DNA from: Mailhella massiliensis
Lineage (GTDB): Bacteria > Desulfobacterota > Desulfovibrionia > Desulfovibrionales > Desulfovibrionaceae
DNA: 35,156 bases
Direction: 5' to 3'
Assembly: GCF_020741395.1 (NCBI RefSeq)
Contig: NZ_DYZA01000075.1
Coordinates: forward strand, 1-35,156
In this document: positions 16,047 through 23,585 of the stretch, piece after piece
How the letters are laid out: the number at the start of each line of letters is the position of its first letter
Position numbering within the stretch: position 1 is the stretch's first letter
Notes under the pieces: model-generated
Told to the model about the DNA's origin: nothing
Databases searched by the model: none
The model's input: only the letters and a program-made list of their open reading frames with translations
Position numbers and translations under genes: made by a program

Positions 16047-16445
16047 ATGAAATCCTTTCTGAAGCAGGTTCTGGCCGTACTTGTCGGCGGTGCGCTCGGC
16101 GCGGTATGCCGTGTGGAAATCGGCAACAGGGTGACGGAAGCGGCGGGTGCGGTTCTGCCCGTAGGTATTTTATGCGTCAATATGGCCGGATCCTTCCTTC
16201 TGGGCCTGCTCATGGGGATAGCCTCCCGCTCACGCTCCGGCTACCCCACGGCTACGGCCTTTTTCGCCACCGGCTTTTTCGGCGGCTTCACCACGTTTTC
16301 CTCCTTTGCGCTGGATACCGTGCTGCTCTGGCAGGCGGATCATACGGTCTTCGCCCTGCTCAATGCGGGCCTGAACGGCGTATGCTGCATTGCTCTCGCG
16401 GGCCTCGGCTGGAAGCTTGCGGCCCGGCCCGGGAAGGCGGCGTAG
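16047..16445 (+). CDS. crcB: Fluoride channel CrcB/Fluc (second copy)
   Basis: This paralogous Fluc subunit (132 residues from the ATG at 16047) has the motifs GGALGAVCRVE, VGILCVNMAGSFLLG and GFFGGFTTFSSFALD. I chose 16047 over 16035 because AGAGG sits at a proper distance from it, while 16035 has no spacer to its purine stretch. The two copies differ in loop charge, which would suit opposite membrane orientation, but this was inspected only by eye. A partial stem (15971-15991, GCCCGGAG with the CTCC..CGGGC arm) followed by TTTT lies between the two genes. It may reduce readthrough from the first. Confidence 0.92.
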   Translation: MKSFLKQVLAVLVGGALGAVCRVEIGNRVTEAAGAVLPVGILCVNMAGSFLLGLLMGIASRSRSGYPTATAFFATGFFGGFTTFSSFALDTVLLWQADHTVFALLNAGLNGVCCIALAGLGWKLAARPGKAA

Positions 16446-16449
16446 AGGT

Positions 16450-16725
16450 ATGGCTGGAGGGGCGTGGAGCGTGTACCTTCTTCTCTGTGCCGACGGTACG
16501 CTCTACTGCGGCATAAGCCTCGACGTACCCCGTCGTGTGGCCATGCACAACGGCCTTCTTCCGGGCGGGGCAAAATATACCTGCGGCCGCAGGCCGGTGA
16601 GCCTCGTCGCCTGTGCCGGGGGCTTTTGCCGTGAGGATGCGCTCAGGCTGGAGAGGCGGATAAAAAAGCTCCCGCGTTCCCGGAAGGCGGACGCTCTCAC
16701 CTGCCTTGCAGAGTCCGGGGCCTGA
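16450..16725 (+). CDS. GIY-YIG domain protein (UPF0213/YhbQ-like)
   Basis: The 91-residue protein is a single GIY-YIG domain. VYLLLCADGTLYCGISLDVP corresponds to the GIY and YIG strands, followed by RRVAMHNGLLPGGAKYTCGRRP, which matches the HN-GAKYT-R-P signature of the UPF0213 group. The catalytic-type arginine and the KKLPRSRK segment are present. Members have a nuclease fold, but their cellular role is uncertain. It starts 4 bp after the second crcB stop, so it is in the same transcript, with no evident functional link to fluoride. Confidence 0.85.
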   Translation: MAGGAWSVYLLLCADGTLYCGISLDVPRRVAMHNGLLPGGAKYTCGRRPVSLVACAGGFCREDALRLERRIKKLPRSRKADALTCLAESGA

Positions 16726-16771
16726 CGTTCCGGTCTGGGGCTTTTCCCCGGAAAGGGGGCAGGGCGCGCTC

Positions 16772-16800
16772 TTGACCGCGGGCACGGGCGGGAATATGCT
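16772..16800 (+). promoter_or_regulatory. Predicted sigma-70 promoter of tolB
   Basis: TTGACC (16772-16777) and TATGCT (16795-16800) are separated by 17 bp, 63 bp before tolB. The expected leader contains a 7-bp hairpin, CGGGCCG (16811-16817) with CGGCCCG (16833-16839). Confidence 0.7.
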
Positions 16801-16863
16801 CTAGCCTCCCCGGGCCGACCTCAGCATTTATCCGGCCCGAAAATCCATGCAAGGGTGTCACCT

Positions 16864-18171
16864 ATGCGCAGATTCCTTCCTCTTTTCCATAGCTTCGTCG
16901 TCCTTCTGGTGCTGGCTCTGGCCCTGCCTTGCCGTGCCGCCACCATGGTGGACATTTACGGCGCGGGCCAGAACAAGATCAATCTGGCCATGGCCTCCCC
17001 CCTCACTGCTCCCGGCCAGCGCGCCACGTCACTGGGTGCGGAACTGAACGACGCCATAACCGCCAACCTCAATTATCTGCCCTTCATGCGCCTTACCTCG
17101 CCTTCCGCCGTCCTGGGCGGCACGGTGCTTTCCGCCTGGCAGGGGCCGGAGGTGGATTTCCGCCGTTTCCAGATCGCCGGTGCCGACCTTCTCGTCACGG
17201 CCCACTGGCCGAACGGCGACAAGGAAAACAGCACCGTCGAGCTTCGCGTTTTTGAGACCTATTCCGGCAAGTTCGTGTTCGGTAACGCCTATGCCGGGGT
17301 GACCCATACCGAGGTGCCCAATGTGGCCGACCGCTTTTGCGACGACCTCATGGAGGCCCTCACCGGTGCGCGCGGATTCTTCAGCAGCTCCCTGGCCTTC
17401 GTCAAGGGCAACGGCCGCAAGCGCGACGTGTGGGTGGTGCGCGCCACGGGCCGAGATCTTCGGCAAGTCACCAACATTCCCGGTTCCGCCATGTCGCCTT
17501 CCTGGTCGCCGGATGGCCGTTATGTGGTGTTCAGCCACTTGGACGACAGTACCCACGCCCTCGGCGTGTGGGACCGCATGAGCAACACGGTCAAGCGTGT
17601 GCGTTTCCCGGGAAACACCGTCATCGGTCCGTGCTTTCTGCCTGACAACCGCGTAGCCGTGAGCCTTTCCACGGGCCATTATCCCGACATTTTTCTTCTG
17701 AACCGTCAGTTCCAGCGCGAGCGTACCCTGGAGCAGAGCGCGGGCATCGACGTATCGCCTTCCTTCGACGCCACGGGCACCAAAATGGCATTCACCTCCA
17801 GCCGCCTGGGCAGCCCGCAGGTGTTTTTGAAGGATTTCACCACCGGCGCGGTAACCCGCGTGAGCATGGACGGTTCTTATAACTCCGAACCCTGCATCAG
17901 TCCCGACGGAACGCTCATCGCCTACACCAAGGCCACGCCTTCGGGCTTCCGCATCTTCGTGCACGATATGGTCACGGGCTATGAGCAGCAGATTTCGTTC
18001 GGCCCCGGCAGGGACGAACAGCCCGCCTTTGCGCCGGACAGTTACTTTGTGGCCTTCACCTCCACAAGGAGCGGCTCTTCCCAGATTTACCTCACCACGC
18101 GCCACGGCGGCGAGGCGAAACAGGTTCCCACCGGACCGGGTAATGCCTCGTTCCCGAGCTGGGGGAAGTAA
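16864..18171 (+). CDS. tolB: Periplasmic beta-propeller protein TolB
   Basis: TolB is the periplasmic partner of Pal in the Tol-Pal system, which keeps the outer membrane tethered during division. The signal peptide (MRRFLPLFHSF..LALPCRA) is probably cleaved near residue 25. An N-terminal alpha/beta domain (about 26-160) precedes a six-bladed propeller with repeated SPSWSPDGRYVVFSH, SPSFDATGTKMAFTS, EPCISPDGTLIAYTK and QPAFAPDSYFVAFTS units. The length of 435 residues is normal. I placed the start at the ATG 16864, after AAGGGTG, rather than a GTG nine bases upstream. tolQ, tolR, tolA and cpoB are not in the immediate neighbourhood. Confidence 0.95.
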   Translation: MRRFLPLFHSFVVLLVLALALPCRAATMVDIYGAGQNKINLAMASPLTAPGQRATSLGAELNDAITANLNYLPFMRLTSPSAVLGGTVLSAWQGPEVDFRRFQIAGADLLVTAHWPNGDKENSTVELRVFETYSGKFVFGNAYAGVTHTEVPNVADRFCDDLMEALTGARGFFSSSLAFVKGNGRKRDVWVVRATGRDLRQVTNIPGSAMSPSWSPDGRYVVFSHLDDSTHALGVWDRMSNTVKRVRFPGNTVIGPCFLPDNRVAVSLSTGHYPDIFLLNRQFQRERTLEQSAGIDVSPSFDATGTKMAFTSSRLGSPQVFLKDFTTGAVTRVSMDGSYNSEPCISPDGTLIAYTKATPSGFRIFVHDMVTGYEQQISFGPGRDEQPAFAPDSYFVAFTSTRSGSSQIYLTTRHGGEAKQVPTGPGNASFPSWGK

Positions 18172-18211
18172 AATAATTTAAATTTCCGGGCGAATTCCCC
18201 CCTCCGTAAGC

Positions 18212-18239
18212 TTGACAACGGCAAGTGTGAGGGTAATAT
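18212..18239 (+). promoter_or_regulatory. Predicted strong sigma-70 promoter of pal
   Basis: A perfect TTGACA (18212-18217) and TAATAT (18234-18239) are separated by 16 bp. They lie about 100 bp before pal, with an AT-rich leader and the ribosome-binding site AGGAGG. pal therefore has its own promoter although it follows tolB. Confidence 0.8.
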
Positions 18240-18340
18240 GCCCTTCTGCCTGTAAGTGCAGTTTTCTTTCCACGCTCTATATTTAAGAGGGAAGAGCGGG
18301 AGAGAGAAATATTATGAATTAACTCTCAGGAGGAGTTATC

Positions 18341-18826
18341 ATGAAGTCTCTGAAGTCTTTTGGCCTGGTTGTGGTTCTTGCTCTGGCTCTCGGCATGGGC
18401 GCCGGCTGCGCGAAGAAGAATGCTGAAGTGGAAAATGTGGAAGCCGCTCCCGTGGCCAGCACCTCCGCTGTTGACGCTGCCGCTCAGCAGATCACCGACG
18501 GCGTTGTGTACTTTGATTTCGACAAGTACGATATCAAGGCCGAATACCGCGACATGCTCCAGCAGAAGGCCGAACTGATGAAGCAGTTCCCCTCCATCCG
18601 CGTGCGCATTGAAGGCAACTGCGACGAACGCGGCACCCAGGAATACAACCTCGCCCTCGGCGAACGTCGTGCCCGCGCCGCCTATGAATACATGATCCGC
18701 CTCGGCGTGCCCGCCGAACAGCTCGACATCATCTCCTACGGCAAGGAACGTCCCGCCGTGGAAGGCACCGGTGAAGCTGTGTGGGCTCAGAACCGCCGCG
18801 ACGAATTCAACGTCATTGCCCGCTAA
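18341..18826 (+). CDS. pal: Peptidoglycan-associated lipoprotein Pal
   Basis: Pal is an outer-membrane lipoprotein that binds peptidoglycan and TolB. The signal peptide ends GMGAGC with the lipidated Cys at 23. After a short Ala/Val-rich linker the OmpA-like domain (about 52-160) has YFDFDKYDIK, then the peptidoglycan-binding motif GNCDERGTQEYNLALGERRA (113-132). It ends with the QNRRDEF segment. The 161-residue length is normal. Codon choice is strongly biased to preferred codons (gaa, cgc, ctc), as expected for an abundant protein. It is followed at once by a strong terminator. Confidence 0.96.
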   Translation: MKSLKSFGLVVVLALALGMGAGCAKKNAEVENVEAAPVASTSAVDAAAQQITDGVVYFDFDKYDIKAEYRDMLQQKAELMKQFPSIRVRIEGNCDERGTQEYNLALGERRARAAYEYMIRLGVPAEQLDIISYGKERPAVEGTGEAVWAQNRRDEFNVIAR

Positions 18827-18842
18827 GGCATAGCTTGACACC

Positions 18843-18879
18843 AAGGCTGCCCTGTGACCTCTGCAGGGCAGCCTTTTTT
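18843..18879 (+). terminator. Terminator of pal, abutting a tRNA gene
   Basis: AAGGCTGCCCTG (18843-18854) pairs perfectly with CAGGGCAGCCTT (18864-18875) around a 9-nt loop. The T run ends at 18879, one base before the tRNA. Confidence 0.92.
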
Positions 18880-18954
18880 CGGGGCGTGGCGCAGGGGTAG
18901 CGCACCTGCTTTGGGAGCAGGGAGTCGCTGGTTCAAATCCAGTCGCCCCGACCA
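18880..18954 (+). tRNA. tRNA-Pro (anticodon TGG)
   Basis: The cloverleaf is complete. The acceptor stem pairs CGGGGCG (18880-18886) with CGCCCCG (18944-18950). The D stem pairs GCGC (18889-18892) with GCGC (18900-18903). The anticodon stem CCTGC/GCAGG encloses the loop TTTGGGA, giving anticodon TGG at 18912-18914 for proline CCA/CCN codons. The T arm has GTTCAAATC. The 3' ACCA end is encoded in the DNA (18951-18954). Confidence 0.96.
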
Positions 18955-18965
18955 CGGTATGGTTA

Positions 18966-19009
18966 CAAAGCCTCATAAGGAGTGCAACTCCTTATGAGGC
19001 TTTGCTTTT
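18966..19009 (+). terminator. Terminator after tRNA-Pro with an 18-bp perfect stem
   Basis: CAAAGCCTCATAAGGAGT (18966-18983) pairs base for base with 18987-19004 around a three-base GCA loop. C and TTTT follow. It begins 12 bases after the tRNA 3' end. Confidence 0.9.
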
Positions 19010-19541
19010 ACCTGTCTCTGCCTTTCTATGAGCTCTCCGGCTCTGTCGAGAAGCTTTTATTGCACTATTGGTATCTTTTTGTCGTGAACGGCACGGAAGC
19101 AGCCGATACCGACACGGCGGAAAGGCCCCGCGGTCTTGACGGATACCGGAGTGCCCGGTCTGCATGGGCGGGCGAAGAAGGGCGAAAAGGTCAGTAAGGA
19201 GCCCGACGGGGGAGACCTCAATGTTCAGGGCGGGAAGTATGGCCGCTTCACCTGTCGTTTTGCCGGAAGGAAAGCGTCTTGCCCCGGGAGGGGGCCCGGA
19301 GTTTTCCCTGAAGGACGTCCGGCAGGCGGGGAGGCAAGGAGTTGTTGGCACAGGGGAAGGCGTTTGAGGGCATGCCTGTTTTTATCCTTCGGAAGAACTG
19401 CCGGCGCAGGTACACTCTCATGCCGCCCGTGACAAGGGCATGGGGCATGAGAGGCAGGGAAAACAGGGCGTGGCGCACCTGAGCGGGGCAAGGCGTCTGT
19501 GGCGCAGGGCAGGCGGCCTGAGGGAAGGGGAAGGTATGGCG
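19010..19541. other. Stretch without a recognisable gene
   Basis: Between the tRNA terminator and the minus-strand iron-sulfur gene there is about 530 bp in which no frame on either strand gives a protein with family features. Base composition shifts from AT-richer (19010-19090) to GC-rich. No second copy of the tRNA 3' end is visible nearby, so there is no support for an integrated element. I also see no convincing terminator for the iron-sulfur operon ending at 19542. Confidence 0.4.
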
Positions 19542-20117
19542 CTATTTCTTCCTGCAACGAAGCTTGCAGATTCCCTGCGTCATGGTGCCCATGGGGCAGA
19601 AGACGCACCAGGTTCGCGGCTTGTACAGAGCCATCATCACAAGCCCCAGGATAAATGAGGTGAGCATGATGCTGTAAAAGCCGAAACTGAACTGCGCCAC
19701 CCATTCCGGGACGGAGCTTTCCGTGTATGCCCAGTGCCAGGGAAGCTGGAATGTCCAGAACAGAGTGACGCTTTGCCTGAGAGATGCCGCCCTGGATCCC
19801 ACGAGCCACGTCTGGAAGAGCATGTTCCCGAACATGGTTAGGAAAAAAAGCAGAAATCCGTACCGGAACCAGGGGGAATACAGCCATGCAGGCGTAGGTT
19901 TGTTGCGCGAATACTTCAGCTCATGCCCGAGTTTCATGCACAGCTGGCCTCGCCCGCAGAAATGGTTGCAGAATAGCTTGTTTCCCCCGAAGATTGCGAA
20001 GCCGAGCGGAACCAGAAAGTCGATCATCCCCAGCCATGCGAAGAGGATGTTGAAAAATCCCAGGCTGAAATAAAGGATGGTCCATATCCATAAATAGTCA
20101 TACCAGTGCCGCTTCAT
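19542..20117 (-). CDS. NapH-like membrane 4Fe-4S protein
   Basis: The 191-residue protein resembles the NapH/NosR/FixG type of membrane iron-sulfur protein, which passes electrons between the quinone pool and periplasmic or cytoplasmic partners. There are about three to four membrane spans: YLWIWTILYFSLGFFNILFA, YGFLLFFLTMFGNMLF and YSIMLTSFILGLVMMAL among them. Two cysteine groups are visible, CNHFCGRGQLC near residues 49-59 and CVFCPMGTMTQGIC near 172-185. I placed the start at 20117 (MKRHWYDYLW), overlapping the end of the ferredoxin gene by 20 bp; a longer frame to 20309 has no membrane-protein character. The redox partner beyond the adjacent ferredoxin is unknown. Confidence 0.82.
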   Translation of the reverse strand: MKRHWYDYLWIWTILYFSLGFFNILFAWLGMIDFLVPLGFAIFGGNKLFCNHFCGRGQLCMKLGHELKYSRNKPTPAWLYSPWFRYGFLLFFLTMFGNMLFQTWLVGSRAASLRQSVTLFWTFQLPWHWAYTESSVPEWVAQFSFGFYSIMLTSFILGLVMMALYKPRTWCVFCPMGTMTQGICKLRCRKK

Positions 20118-20325
20118 GGGCGTCCCGCCTTTCCCTTTCCACAATTTCGATACAGTTGGCCGGGCAGGATGCGGCGCATCTTCCGCATCCGATACACATG
20201 TCGATGTTGATTTCTGCCCGGCAGCCATGCACGACCATGGCGGCATGGCGCGGGCAGACACTTTCACAGGTGCCGCATGCGACACAGTTTTTGGGATTGA
20301 CCACGGCATGACGCCTGGAGAGCAT
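20098..20325 (-). CDS. Small 2[4Fe-4S] ferredoxin-type protein
   Basis: The product (75 residues from 20325) has two classical cluster motifs, CVACGTCESVCP and CIGCGRCAASCP, each with the distal Cys followed by proline. It should be a cytoplasmic electron carrier with two 4Fe-4S clusters. The start at 20325 has AAGGAG at a good distance; an ATG two codons earlier (20331) is almost adjacent to that site, and a frame extending to 20421 lacks further similarity. It overlaps the NapH-like gene by 20 bp, so the two are translationally coupled and probably form one redox module, like the ferredoxin and membrane-anchor pairs of nap or nos clusters. Confidence 0.85.
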   Translation of the reverse strand: MLSRRHAVVNPKNCVACGTCESVCPRHAAMVVHGCRAEINIDMCIGCGRCAASCPANCIEIVERERRDAHEAALV

Positions 20326-21244
20326 CGGCATTCTCCTTTCTTCGTCTGGCTGTTTTCTGAAGATATGCGCGGCTTCCCGGAGCTGCGGTAGCCATACCCA
20401 CAGTGCGGACATCCCTTTCACAGATCATCGTATCCCGTCAGGGCTCAGCCGTTTCCCTCGACAGACATGTCGGCGGCTCTCCTTCCGGTTTGTACCGGTT
20501 ACCTGTACACCGTCGCGGAAGACATTCCTGCACTCTGCATATTCCGCTTGCCTCATATTCTCAAGAAGCTGTGCGCCGGATGGAGGCATATTCACCATGT
20601 GTCAAAGCTTCCGGCACATGTCAACCATGGAATGGCGACGGAAGGTGCTGTCTTTCGATCTCTGCCGGCGGGCTTGCCCATGAAGACGATCCAGCGTCGA
20701 GGGCGTTCGGGAGCTTTTGGGATGGAAAAAAGTAATTATTTTATAATATTGATATTGCTAAATGTTTTTTACCGTATCATTTTTTGTGAAGTTTTTTGCC
20801 AATATTCTTTCCAGAACGGGGTATTAGAGTAATTTCACATTGAAAATGTTCGGCAAGGGCGCGGGGCGTCATGTGCGGCTGCATTTCTTCCGGCCGAAGG
20901 GAGAGAGGCGTGGAAAACATGGTCCCGTGCACAGGGAAGAGGCATAAAATACGGCCTGGAGACAGGAAAACGTCTGCTTTTTTGCCGAAAACGCGGGGGA
21001 GAGGCCTTTCTTGCTTGGGAAAGCCCGGCCATGCGCGTTGAAGAAAGAGGAAGGGAAGTATTCCGCTGCGCCTGAGAAAAGGTGTAAAGGTTTTTTTTCC
21101 GCAGAGGAGGTCGTTTTTCGGACGTTTTTTTCTTTGCATGGCCGGGACATGTGTTTTTAAACACCAGCTTGACAATGTGCGCCCTATTATTGAAAGTAAG
21201 AAAAGTAAAAAGTGATGAAAGCCATCATGAAACAGGAGGTTACC
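20326..21244. other. Long stretch with no recognisable gene; AT-rich patch
   Basis: About 900 bp between the divergent ferredoxin and universal stress protein genes hold no frame with recognisable family features. Positions 20731-20840 are strongly AT-rich, including TATAAT at 20742-20747 and runs of T and A, and probably hold promoter or regulatory sites. TTGACA at 21169-21174 lies before the stress protein gene, but no good -10 stands at the right distance (the nearest, TATTAT, is only 10 bp away). Candidate small proteins here are low-complexity and unsupported. Confidence 0.4.
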
Positions 21245-21712
21245 ATGTCTGTTTTTTCCAATATCGTCTGCTGCATCAGCCTTTCCGAAAATCCTGACGA
21301 CGTGGCGCAGTACACGGCCGATATCACCCGCCAGAACGGCGCCAATCTCATTCTCGTGCACGTTGCTGCCGACAATGAGGCCGTTCTTCGCCGCACCGGC
21401 AGCAAGAGCATGGTGGAAAAGCTCATTGAAGAAAGCCGCAAGGCCAATGAGGAAGCCTTCACCAAGTATGTGGAAAAGCACTTCGCCGGTCTCGATACCA
21501 CCATCGTGCTGACCGAAGGCAAGGTGGAAGATGAGCTTCTCAGAGTCATCGACAAGTACTGCGCCGACCTCATCGTCATCGGCAGCATGTCCACCAAGGG
21601 CCTGTTCGGCGGCCTGTTCAACAAGCCTTCCGAAAGCATCATCGGTAAGACCCGCATCCCCGTCATGGTCATTCCCAACGACCTCAGCCTGGAATGTGTG
21701 CCTGACTTCTAA
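21245..21712 (+). CDS. Universal stress protein (UspA family)
   Basis: The 155-residue protein is a single Usp domain: SNIVCCISLSENPDDV as strand 1, a helical middle with EESRKANEEAFTKYVEKHF, and the C-terminal segment ADLIVIGSMSTKGLFGGL followed by IPVMVIP. The ATP-binding pattern G-2x-G-9x-G(S/T) is altered: G113 is kept, but the second glycine is S116 and the final GS is N126-K127. Nucleotide binding is therefore doubtful. The start follows CAGGAGG. Preferred codons dominate, suggesting good expression. It stands alone, with a terminator 166 bp downstream shared with the convergent osmC gene. Confidence 0.92.
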   Translation: MSVFSNIVCCISLSENPDDVAQYTADITRQNGANLILVHVAADNEAVLRRTGSKSMVEKLIEESRKANEEAFTKYVEKHFAGLDTTIVLTEGKVEDELLRVIDKYCADLIVIGSMSTKGLFGGLFNKPSESIIGKTRIPVMVIPNDLSLECVPDF

Positions 21713-22113
21713 GCCTTGCGGAAATTGTTTTCATAATTCCTCGAAGAAGTGTGTCATCCGTGAATTTCAGCGGCTCGGGTTTCGGCCATGAACAGGCTGA
21801 GGGCTGCGCCGTACATGTTTTTCTTCGGGGATGAGATGTTGCGCCCCTGTGGGGTGCGGCGGATTCTCGCGTATGTCAAAAAGCCCGCCTGCATAAGCAG
21901 ACGGGCTTTTTCCATGGAAAGAGGGGAGTCTCCGGGCTTCAATGCCGGGCCGCCCGCGTCCGGCCGGGGCGTCTTGATGAGGCCGAGCTTCCGTTTTCCG
22001 CGGGCCGCGCCGCAGGCCGGGCTATTCTGGGTTCGGGCGCAGGCAGGCGAAAGCAAGGCCAGGCTGCGGGGGCTGCACGGAAGAGAGAAAAACGCGTTGT
22101 CTGCCTGAAGCGT
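21713..22113. other. Convergent intergenic region with no gene
   Basis: Between the universal stress protein and the convergent OsmC-family gene, only the bidirectional terminator at 21878-21911 stands out. No frame gives a supportable protein. Confidence 0.5.
21878..21911. terminator. Bidirectional terminator between convergent genes
   Basis: AAAAAGCCCG (21878-21887) pairs with CGGGCTTTTT (21902-21911). An inner CTGC/GCAG stem and an ATAA loop are separated from it by one C-A mismatch. Both strands end in a T run, so it can serve the stress protein gene and the minus-strand osmC operon. Confidence 0.88.
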
Positions 22114-22536
22114 TTAGGCCCGGCGCACATTGTGCGTCACGTCTATGCCGTCGAGCAAGGAAGCGGTGATGAGGCAGCGCTTCACGATTTTCGCACAGTG
22201 TTCCAGCTGGGGAAGCCAGACATCGTCGATATCCACGGCCACGTCGATGCTGAGGGAGGAAAGGCGCATGGAACCTTGTTCATTCATGGTTTTGGTGCCT
22301 TTTCCCACGGCCTGAAGGGAACGGAAGGGTACTCCCCGGGCCACGAGGGCCGCGCGTACGCTGCCGCAGTAACAGCTCAGGGCGGCGGAAATGAGCAGAA
22401 TGGAGGAATTGCCTCCCCGCGCGTCTTCGGGATAACCGGAATAATCCATGACAATGTCGCCGAGCACGGGAGAACCCGTGTGCACGGTGTAGATATCGCC
22501 TATCTGTTCAAAGCGTACTTCAATTTCCTGGGACAT
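22114..22536 (-). CDS. OsmC-family protein, copy 1
   Basis: OsmC/Ohr-type proteins are thiol-dependent enzymes that reduce organic hydroperoxides or act on related thiol compounds. The 140-residue sequence has the core GGNSSILLISAALSCYCGSV with Cys55 as the likely peroxidatic residue. A second conserved position, Cys121 (IVKRCLITAS), is the likely resolving residue; Cys57 and Cys114 are extra. The fold start EVRFEQIGDIYTVHTGSPV fits the family. It lies 21 bp after the aspartate dehydrogenase-like gene and must share its transcript. The exact substrate is unknown. Confidence 0.88.
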   Translation of the reverse strand: MSQEIEVRFEQIGDIYTVHTGSPVLGDIVMDYSGYPEDARGGNSSILLISAALSCYCGSVRAALVARGVPFRSLQAVGKGTKTMNEQGSMRLSSLSIDVAVDIDDVWLPQLEHCAKIVKRCLITASLLDGIDVTHNVRRA

Positions 22537-22557
22537 GGTTTTCTCCTTGGCAGAAGC

Positions 22558-23364
22558 TCATCCGGCAAGGCGCAGCGGCGCGGCAAGCTGTCGGAGCAGG
22601 GCAGGGACGGAATACATGGCCAGAGCGGAACTTCTGGGATTTTCCCTGAGGGGCGCGGGGGTGACGGTAGTTTCCAGGGAGCATGCCCCGGCCCGGGCCG
22701 TGATCTGATGCCTTGTGCCCTGCGCTCCGGGGTCGGCAATGATGCGCACCCTGGTCTGTTCAAAGCCGTTTCCGGCCAGGGAAAGGGCTATGGCGATGTT
22801 CACGTTGGCAGGGAAAAGGCGTATGGCTTCGGCGGCATTTCCTTCAAAGACCAGCTTCGCCTGTGCGGAAGCGGAGCATCCCTCAGCCGGAGGAAGAGCG
22901 GAGATATCGGCAAGGCCCAGGCTTTCCGGCCGCTTTACGGTAGTCACGGCAAGGCTGTCCAGCCCTATTTCACGCAGGGCGCGTATGCCGTCGAGGCCCG
23001 CCACCGCACCCGAAGGCACATGGACAAGGCAGCTCTGGCCCATCACGTCCTCAAGAAGTCCGGTATCCAGGGAAAAGCCGCCCACGCTCAGGCAGACGAC
23101 TTCCTTTTGTGCGGCAAGGCAGGAGCGGACAATACCGGGCATGGCGGAAGCCGTGGCCGCCTCTACCAATATGTCGCAGCGGGGGATGAGTTCATCCACG
23201 GGCAGGGCGGGCACGCAAAGTTCCCGGCTGAGCTTTGCGGCGTGCTCCTCCGTGCGGGAAGAGACGCCCCCGAGATGGTACAGGTGCGGAAGCTCTTTCT
23301 GGACATGAAGGCCGATGAGGCGCCCCATGGCTCCGCAGCCGATGATGCCGAGCGTTTTTTTCAT
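22558..23364 (-). CDS. Aspartate dehydrogenase-like oxidoreductase (NadX type)
   Basis: The family oxidises L-aspartate to iminoaspartate or oxaloacetate and ammonia with NAD(P), or works in reverse. The 268-residue protein has the Rossmann motif GIIGCGAMG (6-14), SVGGFS at about 93-98 and VPSGAVAGLDGI at about 116-127. The catalytic-type H219 follows IIADPGAQGTR, and FPANVNIAIALSLAG is near 184-198. The start at 23364 follows AAGAGGA; the longer frame lacks similarity. No nadA or nadC is adjacent, so a role in NAD synthesis is less likely than amino-acid catabolism. It is the first gene of a two-gene unit with an OsmC-family protein. Confidence 0.88.
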   Translation of the reverse strand: MKKTLGIIGCGAMGRLIGLHVQKELPHLYHLGGVSSRTEEHAAKLSRELCVPALPVDELIPRCDILVEAATASAMPGIVRSCLAAQKEVVCLSVGGFSLDTGLLEDVMGQSCLVHVPSGAVAGLDGIRALREIGLDSLAVTTVKRPESLGLADISALPPAEGCSASAQAKLVFEGNAAEAIRLFPANVNIAIALSLAGNGFEQTRVRIIADPGAQGTRHQITARAGACSLETTVTPAPLRENPRSSALAMYSVPALLRQLAAPLRLAG

Positions 23365-23520
23365 CAACAGTCCTCTTGGTTGGAAGGCTCCCGGGAAGGG
23401 CGGGGATCCGGGCCTTGCCTTCATCTGCCGGAAGCTTGCCGGGCGAAGCGGCGCTTCCGTCTCTGAGCCCGGTCGGATAGAAGGTACGGGGAGCGGGAGT
23501 TTTCCCCGCGGGCGGGCCGG

Positions 23521-23559
23521 AGGAAAAGAAAAAGGGCCGCCGTCAGAGGACAGCGGCCC
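23521..23559 (-). terminator. Terminator of the osmC-ridA unit (minus strand)
   Basis: Read on the minus strand, GGGCCGC pairs with GCGGCCC (plus-strand 23553-23559 and 23534-23540), with an inner GTC/GAC pairing. It is followed by TTTTTCTTTTCC. It lies 27 bp after the ridA stop. Confidence 0.85.
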
Positions 23560-23585
23560 GGAAAACGCCGAAGGCGTGAAGACCG

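Noticed and set aside
19248..19478. Minus-strand frame of 76 codons downstream of the NapH-like gene
   Set aside because: It has no recognisable domain and no clear ribosome-binding site, and it overlaps other equally open frames.
18955..19541. Possible integrated element next to tRNA-Pro
   Set aside because: No integrase gene, no repeat of the tRNA 3' end and no phage-like genes are present.
20467..20832. Plus-strand frame of 121 codons in the empty region
   Set aside because: The first part resembles random translation, and the hydrophobic end comes from the AT-rich patch. No start signal is seen.
21169..21190. TTGACA and TATTAT before the universal stress protein gene as a promoter
   Set aside because: The spacing is only 10 bp, too short for a sigma-70 promoter.
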